Shown here one piece after another: positions 1 to 10,868 of a DNA stretch of 64,000 nt. Below the pieces are notes generated by a model. The model ran no database searches and was not told the origin of the DNA. It saw nothing but the letters and a program-made list of their open reading frames with translations. The translations under genes and the position numbers were made by a program. Where the stretch lies: the NCBI GenBank assembly GCA_001661515.1, contig LUVW01000020.1:310001-374000 (forward strand). The letters run 5' to 3'. The stretch comes from Capniomyces stellatus (lineage: Eukaryota; Kickxellomycota; Harpellomycetes; Harpellales; Legeriomycetaceae). How positions within the stretch are numbered: the stretch's first letter is position 1; each line of letters starts with the position of its first letter.

Positions 1-2090
1 GCTTTTGGATTTTGATTTCAAACCAGCCATTACTCGCACTTTGCTTTTTTATAATTGGACTACATTTATCCTTTATATCTTAGTGCTAATAAATCCAAAA
101 ACGATTGGTCTCTTGTTTACTTATTTATCAAAGGCTTAGCTTTTATAAACTGGGTTGTATCTTTGACACATGAATTTTTATAGTGCTTGATTTCTTTTTT
201 TTTCTTTTTCTTTTGCAAGTTTTTTTTTTACTTTTTTTATCAGTGTTTTTTTTGCTTACTTGTTTAAGGTTAATACCATGTTTTTAATTTTTAGGCGTGT
301 TTTATCTCAACGATAGACTGTGCTATTCTAATGATAAAAGTCAATATTTGGGATAAGTTGATTAAGATGGTTGATATTACCAAAATCAACTTTTGTTTTT
401 ATTTTTATTTGGGGCAAAAAGTAACCACCCTTGTCAAGTTTGCATTTATCAATTAGTGAGAACATCTTATTTATTCTTGATGAATTGACTTCCAATATAT
501 CGAGACTGCTTTGCACCGTTTTTTTTTTGGCTAATTGTCTATTGCAAATCAATGAGGCGCTGGTTTATCAGCGAGGGTGTGTATCAAAAGGTTTAAATTG
601 CCTATTAGTCGGATAGCAAGATTATGAGGTTGAAATGCCACTGATCTTGTATGTTGAGTAGGCGGTTCCTAGCCTAAATTGATCAATTTCCAGCATTATT
701 TACTTGAAACAAATCAAGCTTGGAACCCGAATCGTGCTTTTTATGCCTTTGCACAGTTAACCAGGCATTTCTAAAGCAAACATTCCGGGGGCCATTTGAA
801 GGTGATTTTCAATATAAGTTTAGTGGACAATTTGATTTTGAAATTATAATTTGGCACTTCAGTTTAATGGCAATTCGAGTAGGGCGGGTCCACCTGATTC
901 AAAAGTCTAGTTGATTGGTCCTGCTCGATGCGATGAAGCCAAGCAAAGCCAAACTCAAACCCCCTTCCCGTTTAGCTAGAAAGTATGATCTGGATGGAAA
1001 ATAATATTAAGCCTCAATTAAATTATACTGGGTAATTACACTTGTTCTAGTATTTAAGTGATTATAATTAAATGATCTGCAAAACTATTTTAAACTAATC
1101 CAAAATAATAATCATATTTTTATTTTTATTTAAGTGGTTTACTGGAAATTATTTTTTATTGAAAAAGTAATAACACAATTAGCCAAATTAATATTAAAAT
1201 AAAGCTGCTTCAAACTCGGTAGTTGATTTTTTTTTTTAAACTTGTTTACTAGGATTACAAAATAAATCTAAAAAAAAAATCATAATTAGCTTGTGCTCTA
1301 GAGCTCTATTAAACTTTAAGTAAGACATTTATTGTGGTAGAAGTTCGGGCAAATCCTATTTGTTGTTAGAAAAGGCTTTGATGGCACAATCTACATTTAG
1401 CTTACGTTGGAGATGCTAGAGCGTCCTATATTTATGTACAAGAGCTGGGAGATACTACGAGAAATCTGTTGGTAGCTCTGGTGGGTATTTTTTAACTTGA
1501 GCATATTAATGCTATTGAATTAAATTAAAGTACAAAAAATAATAATAAGCGAGGTAAAATGATAAATAATTTATCGTTTTTGGAAAGAGCAAATTTAGAA
1601 TACCATTCAAATAAAAAGCCTAATTTAGAGAGCCAATGAAGTTTCATAATTTATCGAAAATTGACTATTTAAGCAAATAGAAATTAAAAGTGAGCAACTA
1701 GACTTGGTTTATACTATTGCTATGATATAAAGCAAACTAGATCAACAAGTAGGTATACTCTGAGTTTTGAGTTAAGAAAACATAGCAGCCCAAATTTGTA
1801 TAAATATTGCACGCAATTCTTTGCTTTGAGTATTCAGCACAGTAACTCATTCTACTCTTATATGGTTTTACCCGCAATAATCACTTTTAATTTATTCAGT
1901 ACACTTTAAGCACTAACAAATCCAAACGGCACCGCAGCAACATAAGCAGCGCCCATATATTTAAAAAACACTAGTACAAACATAATTATAACAGCTATTA
2001 TATAAGCTTTAGCCATTACACAATAGTATCAGTAACCGCACAACGCAAAGCTTCAGTCGTACGCTTACCAAACAAAAACAAAAGCAAACA
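1..2090. other. Gene-free upstream region
   Basis: About 2.1 kb of AT-rich sequence with many homopolymer A/T runs. The only open frames are short (under 75 codons), have no recognisable domains, and cannot be extended through plausible splice junctions. I saw no tRNA-like box A/box B pair. The last 150 bases are probably the promoter and 5' leader of the GH19 chitinase gene. Confidence 0.6.
1999..2006 (+). promoter_or_regulatory. TATA-like element upstream of GH19 chitinase
   Basis: TATATAAG lies 85-92 bp before the chitinase ATG. The same octamer followed by CT occurs at 14178, upstream of the CNNM-like gene. The spacing suits a fungal TATA box. This is a sequence match only, in an AT-rich background where chance hits are common. 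Confidence 0.3.
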
Positions 2091-3293
2091 ATGGCAAGAA
2101 AATCAGTAATCGGAATCGTGGCATTGGCGTTTGCACTCCAAATTAGCGCAGCTCCTGCCGTGAACAACCAAGAAATGGCATTCGGCGATGATAGCATTCT
2201 GGAATCCGCCCAAGACAGTAATTACTCCTTTAACATGGACGATCTGTTTGACAATGACAACAACTACATGCAAGACAATGACGTAAATGTTGCAACCAAC
2301 GAGAAAGACAGCAGTGCGCTCAGCCAGCAACCAGCTGAAATGAACCAGCAAGCGTCAAGAGACTCTACATTTCAAAGAAAACGCAATGTGCCAACCAAAA
2401 TAGTATATGTCCAATATGTCCAAAAACCAGCTGCACAGGCTCAAAGTCCAGCAGCCCCAGTCAAAAGATCAACTAATGCGGAAGGCTATGAAGTTGACGA
2501 TGGTGCATCAAACCCTTTGGCGCCCAGAGCAGTAGCTCCGACACCCAAACCAGCAGCACCCAAACCACCAGCTCCTAAACCACCAGCTCCTAAACCACCA
2601 GCAACTAAACCACCAGCTCCTAAACCACCAGCTCCTAAACCACCAGCTCCTAAACCACCAGCTCCTAAACCACCAGCTCCAAAGCCTAAGCCAAACGGCC
2701 TAAACATCGATTGCCCCAAGTTTTATAGTGCTATAGCGGCTGCAGGCTTCCCTAAACCAAGCCAAGCACAGTGCGAAGCATTTTTAAATGGGCTGAGCGT
2801 AGGAGGAATAAGCAGCTTGACCGAGGCAGCAATGTTTTTGACTCAAATAGCATGGGAATCTGATGGTTTGAGAGCAAAGGAAGAGTACTACTGCAAAACA
2901 AATGACTGCAAGGCAGCATATGGCTCGCCACTCGACTTGCCAGGAAAGGTATATAGCGGACGTGGGTACATCCAATTGACATGGGCTGCAAACTACTTGG
3001 CGGCCTCAAAGGCATTGTTCAAGGACGACAGACTGCTGAAAAATCCCGAGTCTGTAGGTACCAATGAACAAATCGCCTGGAACGTCAGCTTTTGGTACTG
3101 GAAAGATCGTGTAAGAACCAATCCAGGAATTGCTGCAGGCAAATTCGGAACTGCAACCAACATGATCAACGGTGCACTTGAATGCCGTGGAGCGTTTGTT
3201 GAGAAGGCAAGAAAAAGGTTTGCAATGTATAAGAAGGTGCTTAAGGTCATCAATCCAACTGCCACACCTATCGAGGCTGGATGTTACAACTAA
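2091..3293 (+). CDS. Secreted GH19 chitinase-like protein with proline-rich linker
   Basis: Single-exon gene of 400 aa. Residues 1-20 form a typical signal peptide. An acidic, Asn/Asp-rich segment follows and holds two dibasic KR sites (near residues 97 and 128) that a Kex2-type protease could cut. Residues about 150-200 are a PAPKP repeat linker. The catalytic domain (about 203-400) shows the GH19 pattern: a helix with the catalytic Glu in AWESDG (E256), the second acidic pair in KEEYYC (E264/E265), and the YSGRGYIQLTW substrate-binding motif. Paired cysteines suggest disulfides. GH19 enzymes hydrolyse beta-1,4-linked GlcNAc in chitin; in fungi the family is patchy, best known from early-diverging lineages. 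The product is probably exported to the wall or medium. The linker resembles those that space a catalytic domain from the cell surface, but no chitin-binding module is present. Activity is inferred, not proven. Confidence 0.88.
   Translation: MARKSVIGIVALAFALQISAAPAVNNQEMAFGDDSILESAQDSNYSFNMDDLFDNDNNYMQDNDVNVATNEKDSSALSQQPAEMNQQASRDSTFQRKRNVPTKIVYVQYVQKPAAQAQSPAAPVKRSTNAEGYEVDDGASNPLAPRAVAPTPKPAAPKPPAPKPPAPKPPATKPPAPKPPAPKPPAPKPPAPKPPAPKPKPNGLNIDCPKFYSAIAAAGFPKPSQAQCEAFLNGLSVGGISSLTEAAMFLTQIAWESDGLRAKEEYYCKTNDCKAAYGSPLDLPGKVYSGRGYIQLTWAANYLAASKALFKDDRLLKNPESVGTNEQIAWNVSFWYWKDRVRTNPGIAAGKFGTATNMINGALECRGAFVEKARKRFAMYKKVLKVINPTATPIEAGCYN
2556..2690 (+). repeat. 15-bp tandem repeat coding the Pro-rich linker
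   Basis: About nine near-identical copies of a 15-bp unit (CCACCAGCTCCTAAA) encode the PAPKP linker of the GH19 chitinase. One copy carries ACT in place of CCT (Thr for Pro). In-frame 15-bp units allow length change without frameshift. Confidence 0.85.
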
Positions 3294-4608
3294 ACTGTTG
3301 CATTGTGCGACTCTCTTTTATATATTCACAAATGCATAGTGCTTTAATTAGAACTAGACATATAGAACGCACCCGTTTATTTTATTTTAAATCCAATGAT
3401 TTCAATTGTATCTCTATATAATTTATATATTATAACTTTATATCTACAACCCCCCCCCCATAATACAGTACTATACTTTTACTTTTATGATTCTTTTATG
3501 GTATGATATGTTCAACAAAAATTGTCAGTTTTCAAAAGTAATAAATATAAAACAATAAAATATAAAACTTGTATAATAAATGCAACAAAGGAACCTAATG
3601 TGCAAGGACACTTGCACTACGACTTATAAAATTGAATCCGGGTTACTTGCAGCCGAATCTAGATTTTTTTATTATTGTAAAGTCTGTACGAATCTAGATT
3701 TTTATCATTATTGAAAACTAGGCTTTTATAATTGTATTTAGTCTTTTAATTTTAATATATTTTTTTTATTGTATTTAATCTTTTAATTTTGGAATCAGTC
3801 TTCACTTTAAATTAATAGCAAAAAAAAAATGGCAAGCTTTAATACAAAAATAGTTTTGTATAAACAGTTTGGAATGGTGCAAATAACTTAAAATCAGCTC
3901 GCTGGCCAACGAAATCTAAATATAGGTTGAGCTGATTCTCAACAATACCCAATGGTAACAAAAACAACAAAAGTGCCGCAACTTTGTTGGCTGTTTAGTT
4001 ATGTGGTTCTCGATAGCCAAAATTAGAGGCAAAGCAAATAGTAGAGTATCAACAACGACCACAAATGGAATATTTATTTATTTTTACTGAAATTTACAAA
4101 TGGAGTATTTAAATAGAAACTGGTATTCGCAAAATTTAAAATATCTAGGAGTGCACTTTGGTACAGATCTGGCGTTTTAAAGTTAGGCACGAATAAACTC
4201 GGACTTCCAAGGTTCGCATATTTGATAATCACCAACAATAAGCCGGAATAAATATAGCAATATCGTTTCAGGACTTGTAAGTCTAAATGTATATTTGATT
4301 AAAAGTGTTGGAATATCAAGGAAATCCTAACCAGAGACTGATAAATGCAACGTTGTTTGGGAATGATGCTCAGCTTGTATAGATATCCAAAATGTTTCGG
4401 TCAACTATAAAAATTGAGAAAACAGCTGTACGTATTTCTCTCTGCAAAACAATAAACTGAGTAGACTAAAACAACAACGTCTTTTTAAAGAAGTGGGGAG
4501 GTTTTTTAAAAGAAGAAAATAAAAAATAAAAATAGAAAACGTATTATATAGCGTGTAAAAGTCAAGTATAGAAGACCAAGTTAACAAAAGTGTTGCCTCT
4601 AATGCTGT
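3294..4608. other. Intergenic region between GH19 chitinase and KRI1 (convergent)
   Basis: 1.3 kb between two convergent 3' ends. It is AT-rich with a run of nine C at about 3451. Two imperfect direct repeats lie close together (GAATCTAGATTTTT at about 3655 and 3691; a TTTA-rich unit at about 3735 and 3772). I see no gene or RNA. Confidence 0.55.
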
Positions 4609-7101
4609 TTAATGTTTCTTGGGTTTTTTAGTCTTTGGTTGAGTGTTTTGAGCGGACTTAAACTCCTCTTCCCATAGTAGAGACTTTTGAGCCAACTTCT
4701 TTTTGAAAGATTTAAGCTGTTTCTTCCTGTTGTTTTTAGACATGTCCTTGGCAACCTTCCACTCTGGTCGGAACCTAGTATTCAGATTTAAATTATAAAT
4801 TCAAGTTAAGATTCGAGTTAAAGTTAAAGTTAAAGTTAAAATTAAAATTAAAACTAAAACGAGCCAAAGTATTCAGCCAATCTAACGGATTAAAGTGTTT
4901 GCCAATAATCATCATGGCCATTTTCTTTTCCCTCTTGTTTTAAATAGACAGAAATAGAAACTGAATCCGTCAGGCTTAAAATACCGCCTACAAGAATTAT
5001 AGACAGTTCAATAATGAGATATGTAAATTAAAAGGTACTTACGGTGCTAGCTTCTTCAACGAAACAAAATCATTAAGATCCTTTTCATCAGCCAATAGAA
5101 TTTCTTCTGAAGTAAGACCAAAGTCGGCAGGTTTTGAAGTGCTGTACTTGAACCTGGTTGGCAAATCACCAACAACATCTTCATAATTGAGCTGGTAATA
5201 TTCGTCAAGGGCACTATCCAGTTGTTTCTTGGTTGCAAGAGTGTCGGCTCTGTTTGGTGCTGCGGAGCTACCAGCTTCAGCATTTGGATTAGAATCACCA
5301 CTGATTTCTTCAGACACGTAGAACTGGCCACCTGGTAGGTAGTCGGCATCCATAACAAACTCGGACTCTTCTGGGTCGGCATCCTTTGACTTCTTTGACT
5401 TCTTTTTGCTTTTTTTGGAGCTTACTAGCTGCACTGGTGCAGTCTCTTTAGCTTCCTGTGCACCAACAATGTCGCCAATGTCAATATCATCATCCCATTT
5501 AGGCTTCTTGGAGTCGTCCTAATAGTAAAGACACAAAATGACCAATAAGTATCAACAACGTTTTTTTTTTTTTTGGTTTTCTTTTCTATTAATACTTTCT
5601 TTGCTGCTTCAAAACAAGCAAACGATGTCATATAAGTAAAATATAAATAGCAATGCTGCTGCACTTACTTGGTTGTAGTAGTCGGTGCCAAACATGGCAG
5701 TCATCTGGTTGTCATACTGGTCAGGGTCATAGTCGCCTTCCAAATCAATGTCGCCAAATCCAACAGATTCGTTTCCAGTAATCTCCTTGATCTTCTCTAG
5801 CTTATCCATGATCTCTGCCTTCTTCAGATTCTTCAACCGCTTCAGCTCCTCAAACTTCTGATCCTTTTCAGCCAACTTTCGCTCAGCTACCTTTTGACGT
5901 GCCAGTTTGCGTTTGTTGTCCTCCTTTCTCACCGATCCTTCAATCGTACGCGAGTGCGTCTGTATCTTGCTTCCTCCAGATTCTTGGTACCTATGGCTAT
6001 GTTTAGACTCAAACGTCTCTGCTTCGTACTCAACAACCTCATCAATCTCGTCGTTGACTATATCTTCGTACTTTGGTCTTCTGCCATCCTTTTCAATCCA
6101 TCCTCGATTTAGAATAAAATCAACTAGGAACGCTTTGTTAGGGTCCTCTTTACTGTCTCCAAAAAAGTCAAGCTCCTCAATCGCTGTTTCTGAGTTCCTT
6201 CCCTTACCAATATTCTCCAACAAAAATTTTTTATACTCGTCCTCCTCCTCCTCAAGCTCTTTTTCGGATTTATCTCTTTTCAAGAACAACCCACCAGTGT
6301 TATCACCTCCCTCTTCGTCGTCCTCCATGTCTATATTGAAGGCGTTCTTGAGCTGCTCCTGTTCTTCAACATGGGTCAATCCCACCTTCTCTCTAATTTC
6401 TTTTTCTTCATCAACAATACCTCCGTCCTCTAGCAATATTTTGTTTTGGTACTCCTTCATGTATACTGGCTTGTTTTCCTTGAGCTTCTTTTGCTTCTCT
6501 TTCCATTTCACCTCAGCTACTTTCATCTCTTCCTCAGAGAAAAAATTTGACTTGGGATCGTATATGTTTTTGTCCTTTGATCTAATCGCATTTATTGTTT
6601 TGAAAATCTGAAGATCAATTTGTGGAGTTGCCATTTCACCCAACTCGTCTTCCTCCGAAGACGAAGACGAGTATCCATCGTCGCTTCCTGACACATAATC
6701 AAGCACATTGCTTCCGATCTGCCCATGTCTTTTCTGCCTTGCCACTGCTCGGATTAGCTTCATTTCGTCAATATCCTCAGTTCCTGCATACCTTTCTCTA
6801 ACTAAAGTCATTCAATTTATTCATTTGTGTGTTCGTTAGTATTCTCTTTCTAATACGCTGGTTATATAATTACTATCCCTCCAGATCATTCTGTTTCTTT
6901 CTTTTACATTTATTTCTACCTTTTGCATTAATTTCTATTTTTCACATTCTCTACTTTTTGAATTGATTTCTACTTTAGCACCAAAAAAAGCTATTTGAAA
7001 TTGACAAGTGTATACTTACGCATTGACAGCTCCTCATGTCTTTTGGTTGCCTCGTAGTTTTGGGCATACTTTTCGTTGATTTTGAAGTCAAATCCGCTCA
7101 T
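4609..7101 (-). CDS. KRI1: KRI1-like ribosome biogenesis protein
   Basis: Four exons in transcript order: 7101-7020, 6801-5669, 5518-5043, 4774-4609, giving 618 aa. All junctions are GT-AG and phase-consistent. The N-terminus (MSGFDFKINEKYAQNYEATK) and the later DPKSNFFSE and MKEYQNKI segments fit Kri1. The C-terminal half holds the Kri1 signature: LNYEDVVGDLPTRFKY, then FGLTSEEILLADEKDLNDFVSLKKLAP running over the last intron into FRPEW. Kri1 is a nucleolar protein that binds Krr1 and is needed for 40S subunit maturation. Long acidic and lysine-rich segments, including a KKSKKKSKK run, fit a nucleolar assembly factor. The first exon is only 82 nt, so the start depends on the 218-nt first intron; the ATG at 7101 is the only one that gives the conserved beginning. 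Confidence 0.93.
4803..4858. repeat. Hexanucleotide repeat in the last KRI1 intron
   Basis: Imperfect tandem AGTTAA/AATTAA units (about eight) on the + strand, lying in the 268-nt last intron of KRI1, about 30 nt from its 3' splice site. No function is visible. Confidence 0.7.
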
Positions 7102-7938
7102 TTTTACTATTTTTGTTTAATTTTCTTTTCCCTGTGTTTTTATGTTATTTTTTCCTCAAATTTAATTGTTTGGTCCGCCGAGGTAAGTAGATCGTCTGTT
7201 GTAAGTTACTGTGTGTTGATTTACTGCTATGTTTTGGTTATGTTCTAGTCCTTCTTGGCAATTAGCAAAATGTGTTTTGGATTAAAATGTACTCAATATA
7301 CCCAGCTCAAATAATGAAAAGTTTGCCATTACAATGAGTATTTATAAAAGTTTTCGCTTTTCATTCATACATTTCATCTTGACGTCTATTATTTGGATCT
7401 GGGATTTTTTTTCCAATTTTTTTTTTCAAAGCTGTATTGACATATGATTGGATAACTGTAAATTGATCCTTTATTTTGTTTGGTTTACTGCTTTAAAAGC
7501 CTCGATATAATTTCTCGGTTATATATTTTCTTTCTTTAGCTTTGATTAGAACTCTAGAGTAATCTTCGAGATCCCCGGTACATAATTGCTTAAATGATCC
7601 ATTAGCAGCACTCCCGGTCTCACAATAGTTAAAGCCAACAACTCTTACTTTAAAAATACACGCATTAAGATTAAAAACCAGTATTCATAGCTGTTGCCCA
7701 ACTTGATGCAGTCCAAATTGCTTCTTTTTTGCTTGGTAAAAGCCCACCACTTTAAATCCAGCTTCCTAGTCCAATAACAGCAACATACGCTGTTTTTCAA
7801 GTTATAATAGTAAAAAAAAACAATATTGGATTGAATCACATAACTCGAAAAATTAAAAAAAAAAAAATTAGTCTATTACTAACTCTAACTTGTACTTCTC
7901 AAAGTTGCACGCAAAACAACCTCGTTTTGCTTTTCTTT
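7102..7938. other. Intergenic region upstream of KRI1
   Basis: 837 bp between the KRI1 start codon and the stop codon of the downstream-facing SDR gene; both genes are on the minus strand. It should contain the KRI1 promoter. It is AT-rich with poly-A/T runs and no recognisable coding sequence. Confidence 0.5.
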
Positions 7939-9012
7939 TTAGATTACAAATCTATGTATTGGTTTGAGTTCAAAGGTTTTCCAGAAATCATCTGGATCAA
8001 CCCGCCGTTGTAGGTTCGCCTCCTTTCCAACTTTTAGATCCTCAAGAGTACTCTCAGGTATGTACTTTCTAGTTTCAGGGTCTTCGATTATCTGTCTCAA
8101 CAGCTCCAGCGATTCTGGGTCCATCAGCTTGACAAACATCTCGAGCATATCATAGCATTCAGGCTCTGAAATTATCCATCGCTCCCCATGGGTTGGAAGC
8201 TTGTATGGCCCATTGACTATTGCTCTTGCTACATCCTCCCCATGAATGATATGCAGCGTTCTACATTTCACTCGATTCATTATCGAGTCTTTGCTGTTGT
8301 ACTTTTTCACCCAGCCTCTTGGATCTCTAATGACGTTGAATTAAAATATGATTAGATAATTAACGTATCCTCACTCCTCCGATAGTCAGTTATTTTAGTA
8401 CTCGGTCATAAATATAGCTTTGAAACTTAAAAGTTCTTACCTTGCGCCTCCATATAACCCCGATAGACTAGTCAAAGTAGTTGGTTCCAAGACAAATTTT
8501 AGCTAAAATACAATCCACGTTTATTAATATGCGATAAAGAATGTGAAAAAAAAGAACACTTACTACATAACAGTTCCTTTATAGTATTCTATTAGCCTAT
8601 TTTCGGCATCCTGTCTTTCGGGCAATTTGTCTGGATCCGTTTGTGTGTGCCTATTGCTGGGGACTATGGTATACACAGAAGTGGAGCCCAGTAGTATCCA
8701 ATTGATCTTGGCACCTTTTGTAAAAGAAAGGTGCGAGTTGTTGTATGAATCTATAAGGTTGTCCATCATGTCTGCTCCTTTAATTGGGAACGTAATTAAG
8801 ATACAGTCCGAGTTGGGCAAGTTTCTGGCTGCTTTTTCGAATTCCTCAATGGATGCTGTAGCTGGCGGAAGCTCGTACTTGATTGTGTTGTTTCGGCCAT
8901 CTCTCGTTGTAGAGGCGCAAACGATGCCTTGCTTTGCGCAATTCTCAACAACGTACTCGCCTATAAACCCACGGCCCAACACCAGTATTGACACTGCTGA
9001 TATGAATTCCAT
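7939..9012 (-). CDS. Atypical SDR / NAD(P)-dependent epimerase-like protein (YeeZ-type)
   Basis: Three exons: 9012-8564, 8467-8441, 8326-7939, giving 287 aa. The N-terminus has a Rossmann nucleotide-binding loop, VLGRGFIGEYV, of the kind seen in extended or atypical short-chain dehydrogenases. Later ILLGSTSVYT matches the beta-strand and active-site Ser/Tyr region, and LSGLYGGARDPRGW matches the conserved stretch in YeeZ-like proteins. HGEDVARAI fits the family's later conserved helix. The middle exon is only 27 nt. I chose its acceptor because the nearer AG puts an immediate in-frame stop into the protein, whereas this one joins GTVM to LSGLYGG as in relatives. The substrate is unknown. The C-terminal 60 residues are charged and unlike the classical SDR core. 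Confidence 0.75.
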
Positions 9013-10868
9013 TTCTATACCTTGTTGATTAAATTTGGCTTTTATATACTTTTTCGGTCAAAGTGCAAAAGGTTTATATAGTTTGCATTGGTTAAACTTG
9101 GTAAGAAAATCGTTACGCACTATTTGAGAATCGAAACTAACACTAAAATCGATTTGGCAATAATTGATAGTTTGTTTTTAATTTTCAGATTTGTTTTAAA
9201 CTAGATGACACCATTGGGTTAAATCGAGTTTATTCCTGAAATGTTGTTGATTGCGGCTTAGCCTATTATTGGAAAGCGTGAAATACTAGGGTATACAAAT
9301 ATAAGCTAAAGTGTGATGCTTCGTCTAAACGCTTTCTGTTTTTAATGCAAGTAGTATATTTAGGCAGAGTGAAAATGTATTGTTGCGTTAGTGATGCAGT
9401 GAGTACGGATATGTCGGGTCTTGTGAGCCGAAAACCCCATTATAAAATACTCTATAACTGTCCCTTAATACCTTCTTCTGCGTTCTTTTTTCTTTTTTTA
9501 TACTTTTTTTTGATACTTTCAAGTTCAATCACTTTTACTTTTTGCTTTTTTATTTGTTTATTTGTTTCCTTGTTTTGTTCTTTTTGTTATTCTATTTGTC
9601 TCAACGGGACTTTATCAACCTGAATGAAACCACATGTGTATCATATTAACGTGCAGCGCAATTCATACATTATGTCTAGTTGGACGCAACGAACCTTGAG
9701 AAAATATACAAAAATGTTCATTGTCTGGGCCAGACAAACTCATCCGCAAACACACAAACTTGTTGGTTTTTGGCTTCAGGGTGCTGGAACCGGCAACTAA
9801 TATAGAGCGTCGAAACACACTAATTTGGTTATTGCTATTGACAATAAGATGGGCAATGAACAATATTTTCTTTTGTTCTTTTTTTTGCTGAAATATCAAT
9901 CATTTTTGTCACCAGTATAAGCACATTCATTTTATAGGTTTCAGATTGATAATGAACCTGAAAATCATTAAATAGGGACTAAATTGTATTCGGAGGAAGA
10001 GGGGTTTTTTTAACCAAGCCCAAATAGTCAACAAAACGGATGTCCGATCTACAGAAATAATTAGCTGATCTATCTTTTAATGGTTATAGGTCAAAAAGCC
10101 TTAACGCTACTATATTTTGACTGAAACGGCGTCAATTTCTGCTGGTAAATTTTATAGCACAAGTTCTAGTTTCAATTGCAACTCTCTTTTATTTCCTGAA
10201 CTTGAATTCCAACTCTCACAATTGGGTTCGGCTTATTTTTGGATTGCTTTTAGCACAAGAGTAAAGTACCTTGAAGTTTAGTTCAAACTGTGAGGAGACG
10301 GACGTGCCAACGCTACCAGTGTATACGATTTGAGGGTTGGAAATAGCCGTGAATGTGTGATTCAAGACGCCGGACTGAAATGAAGGGAAAGTAAAAAACC
10401 AAATCATTCGGTTTTTTGGTGTTCAAGTTAAACTTGCCATTAAAATAAACCCCCCCTCCCTCCCCCCTTTAAATTCGAGATTTAATCCTTAAATTGTAAC
10501 ATAATCAGGGGGTATTTGATTAAAAATCACCATAGTAAATTAAAGTGACGACGTGATTGAGCCTAAGGGATAAGTGAAACAGAGCTGATTTGATTAACTG
10601 CCAGAGATATGGAGCTTGGTAATTTTAGGCTACTATCTGCCCAAATAAATGGGAATCTCTACAATCAAGTTTATTGCTGTTATAAACTCATTAAATAAAG
10701 CCAAGCAGAACTCGTTTAAAACCAAAAAGTTCGGGTGAGTATAAATACTGGCAAATTAGTTGGGTTTGTACTTTGGTCAAGTGTATTTACTATTTGTTGT
10801 AAAAGTATAAAGCAAGAAAAGAAACGAAAAGACAAGAATCTGCATTGAAAAGTAAATTTAAATTGACA
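9013..10868. other. Divergent intergenic region, SDR and acyl-CoA dehydrogenase
   Basis: 1.86 kb between two divergently transcribed genes, so it should hold both promoters. It contains a pyrimidine tract at about 9480-9600, a C-rich stretch at about 10449-10468, and short chance open frames with no domain signal. No RNA gene seen. Confidence 0.5.
10740..10748 (+). promoter_or_regulatory. TATA-like element upstream of acyl-CoA dehydrogenase
   Basis: TATAAATAC lies about 125 bp before the predicted ATG at 10869. Position and sequence suit a TATA box, but there is no further support. Confidence 0.25.

Noticed and set aside
5907..6611. 234-codon frame on the + strand
   Set aside because: Antisense shadow of the acidic/Ser-rich KRI1 coding exon.
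8468..8510. Nearer 3' splice site (TTTTAG at about 8510) for the SDR middle exon
   Set aside because: It places TAA in frame immediately after the junction.
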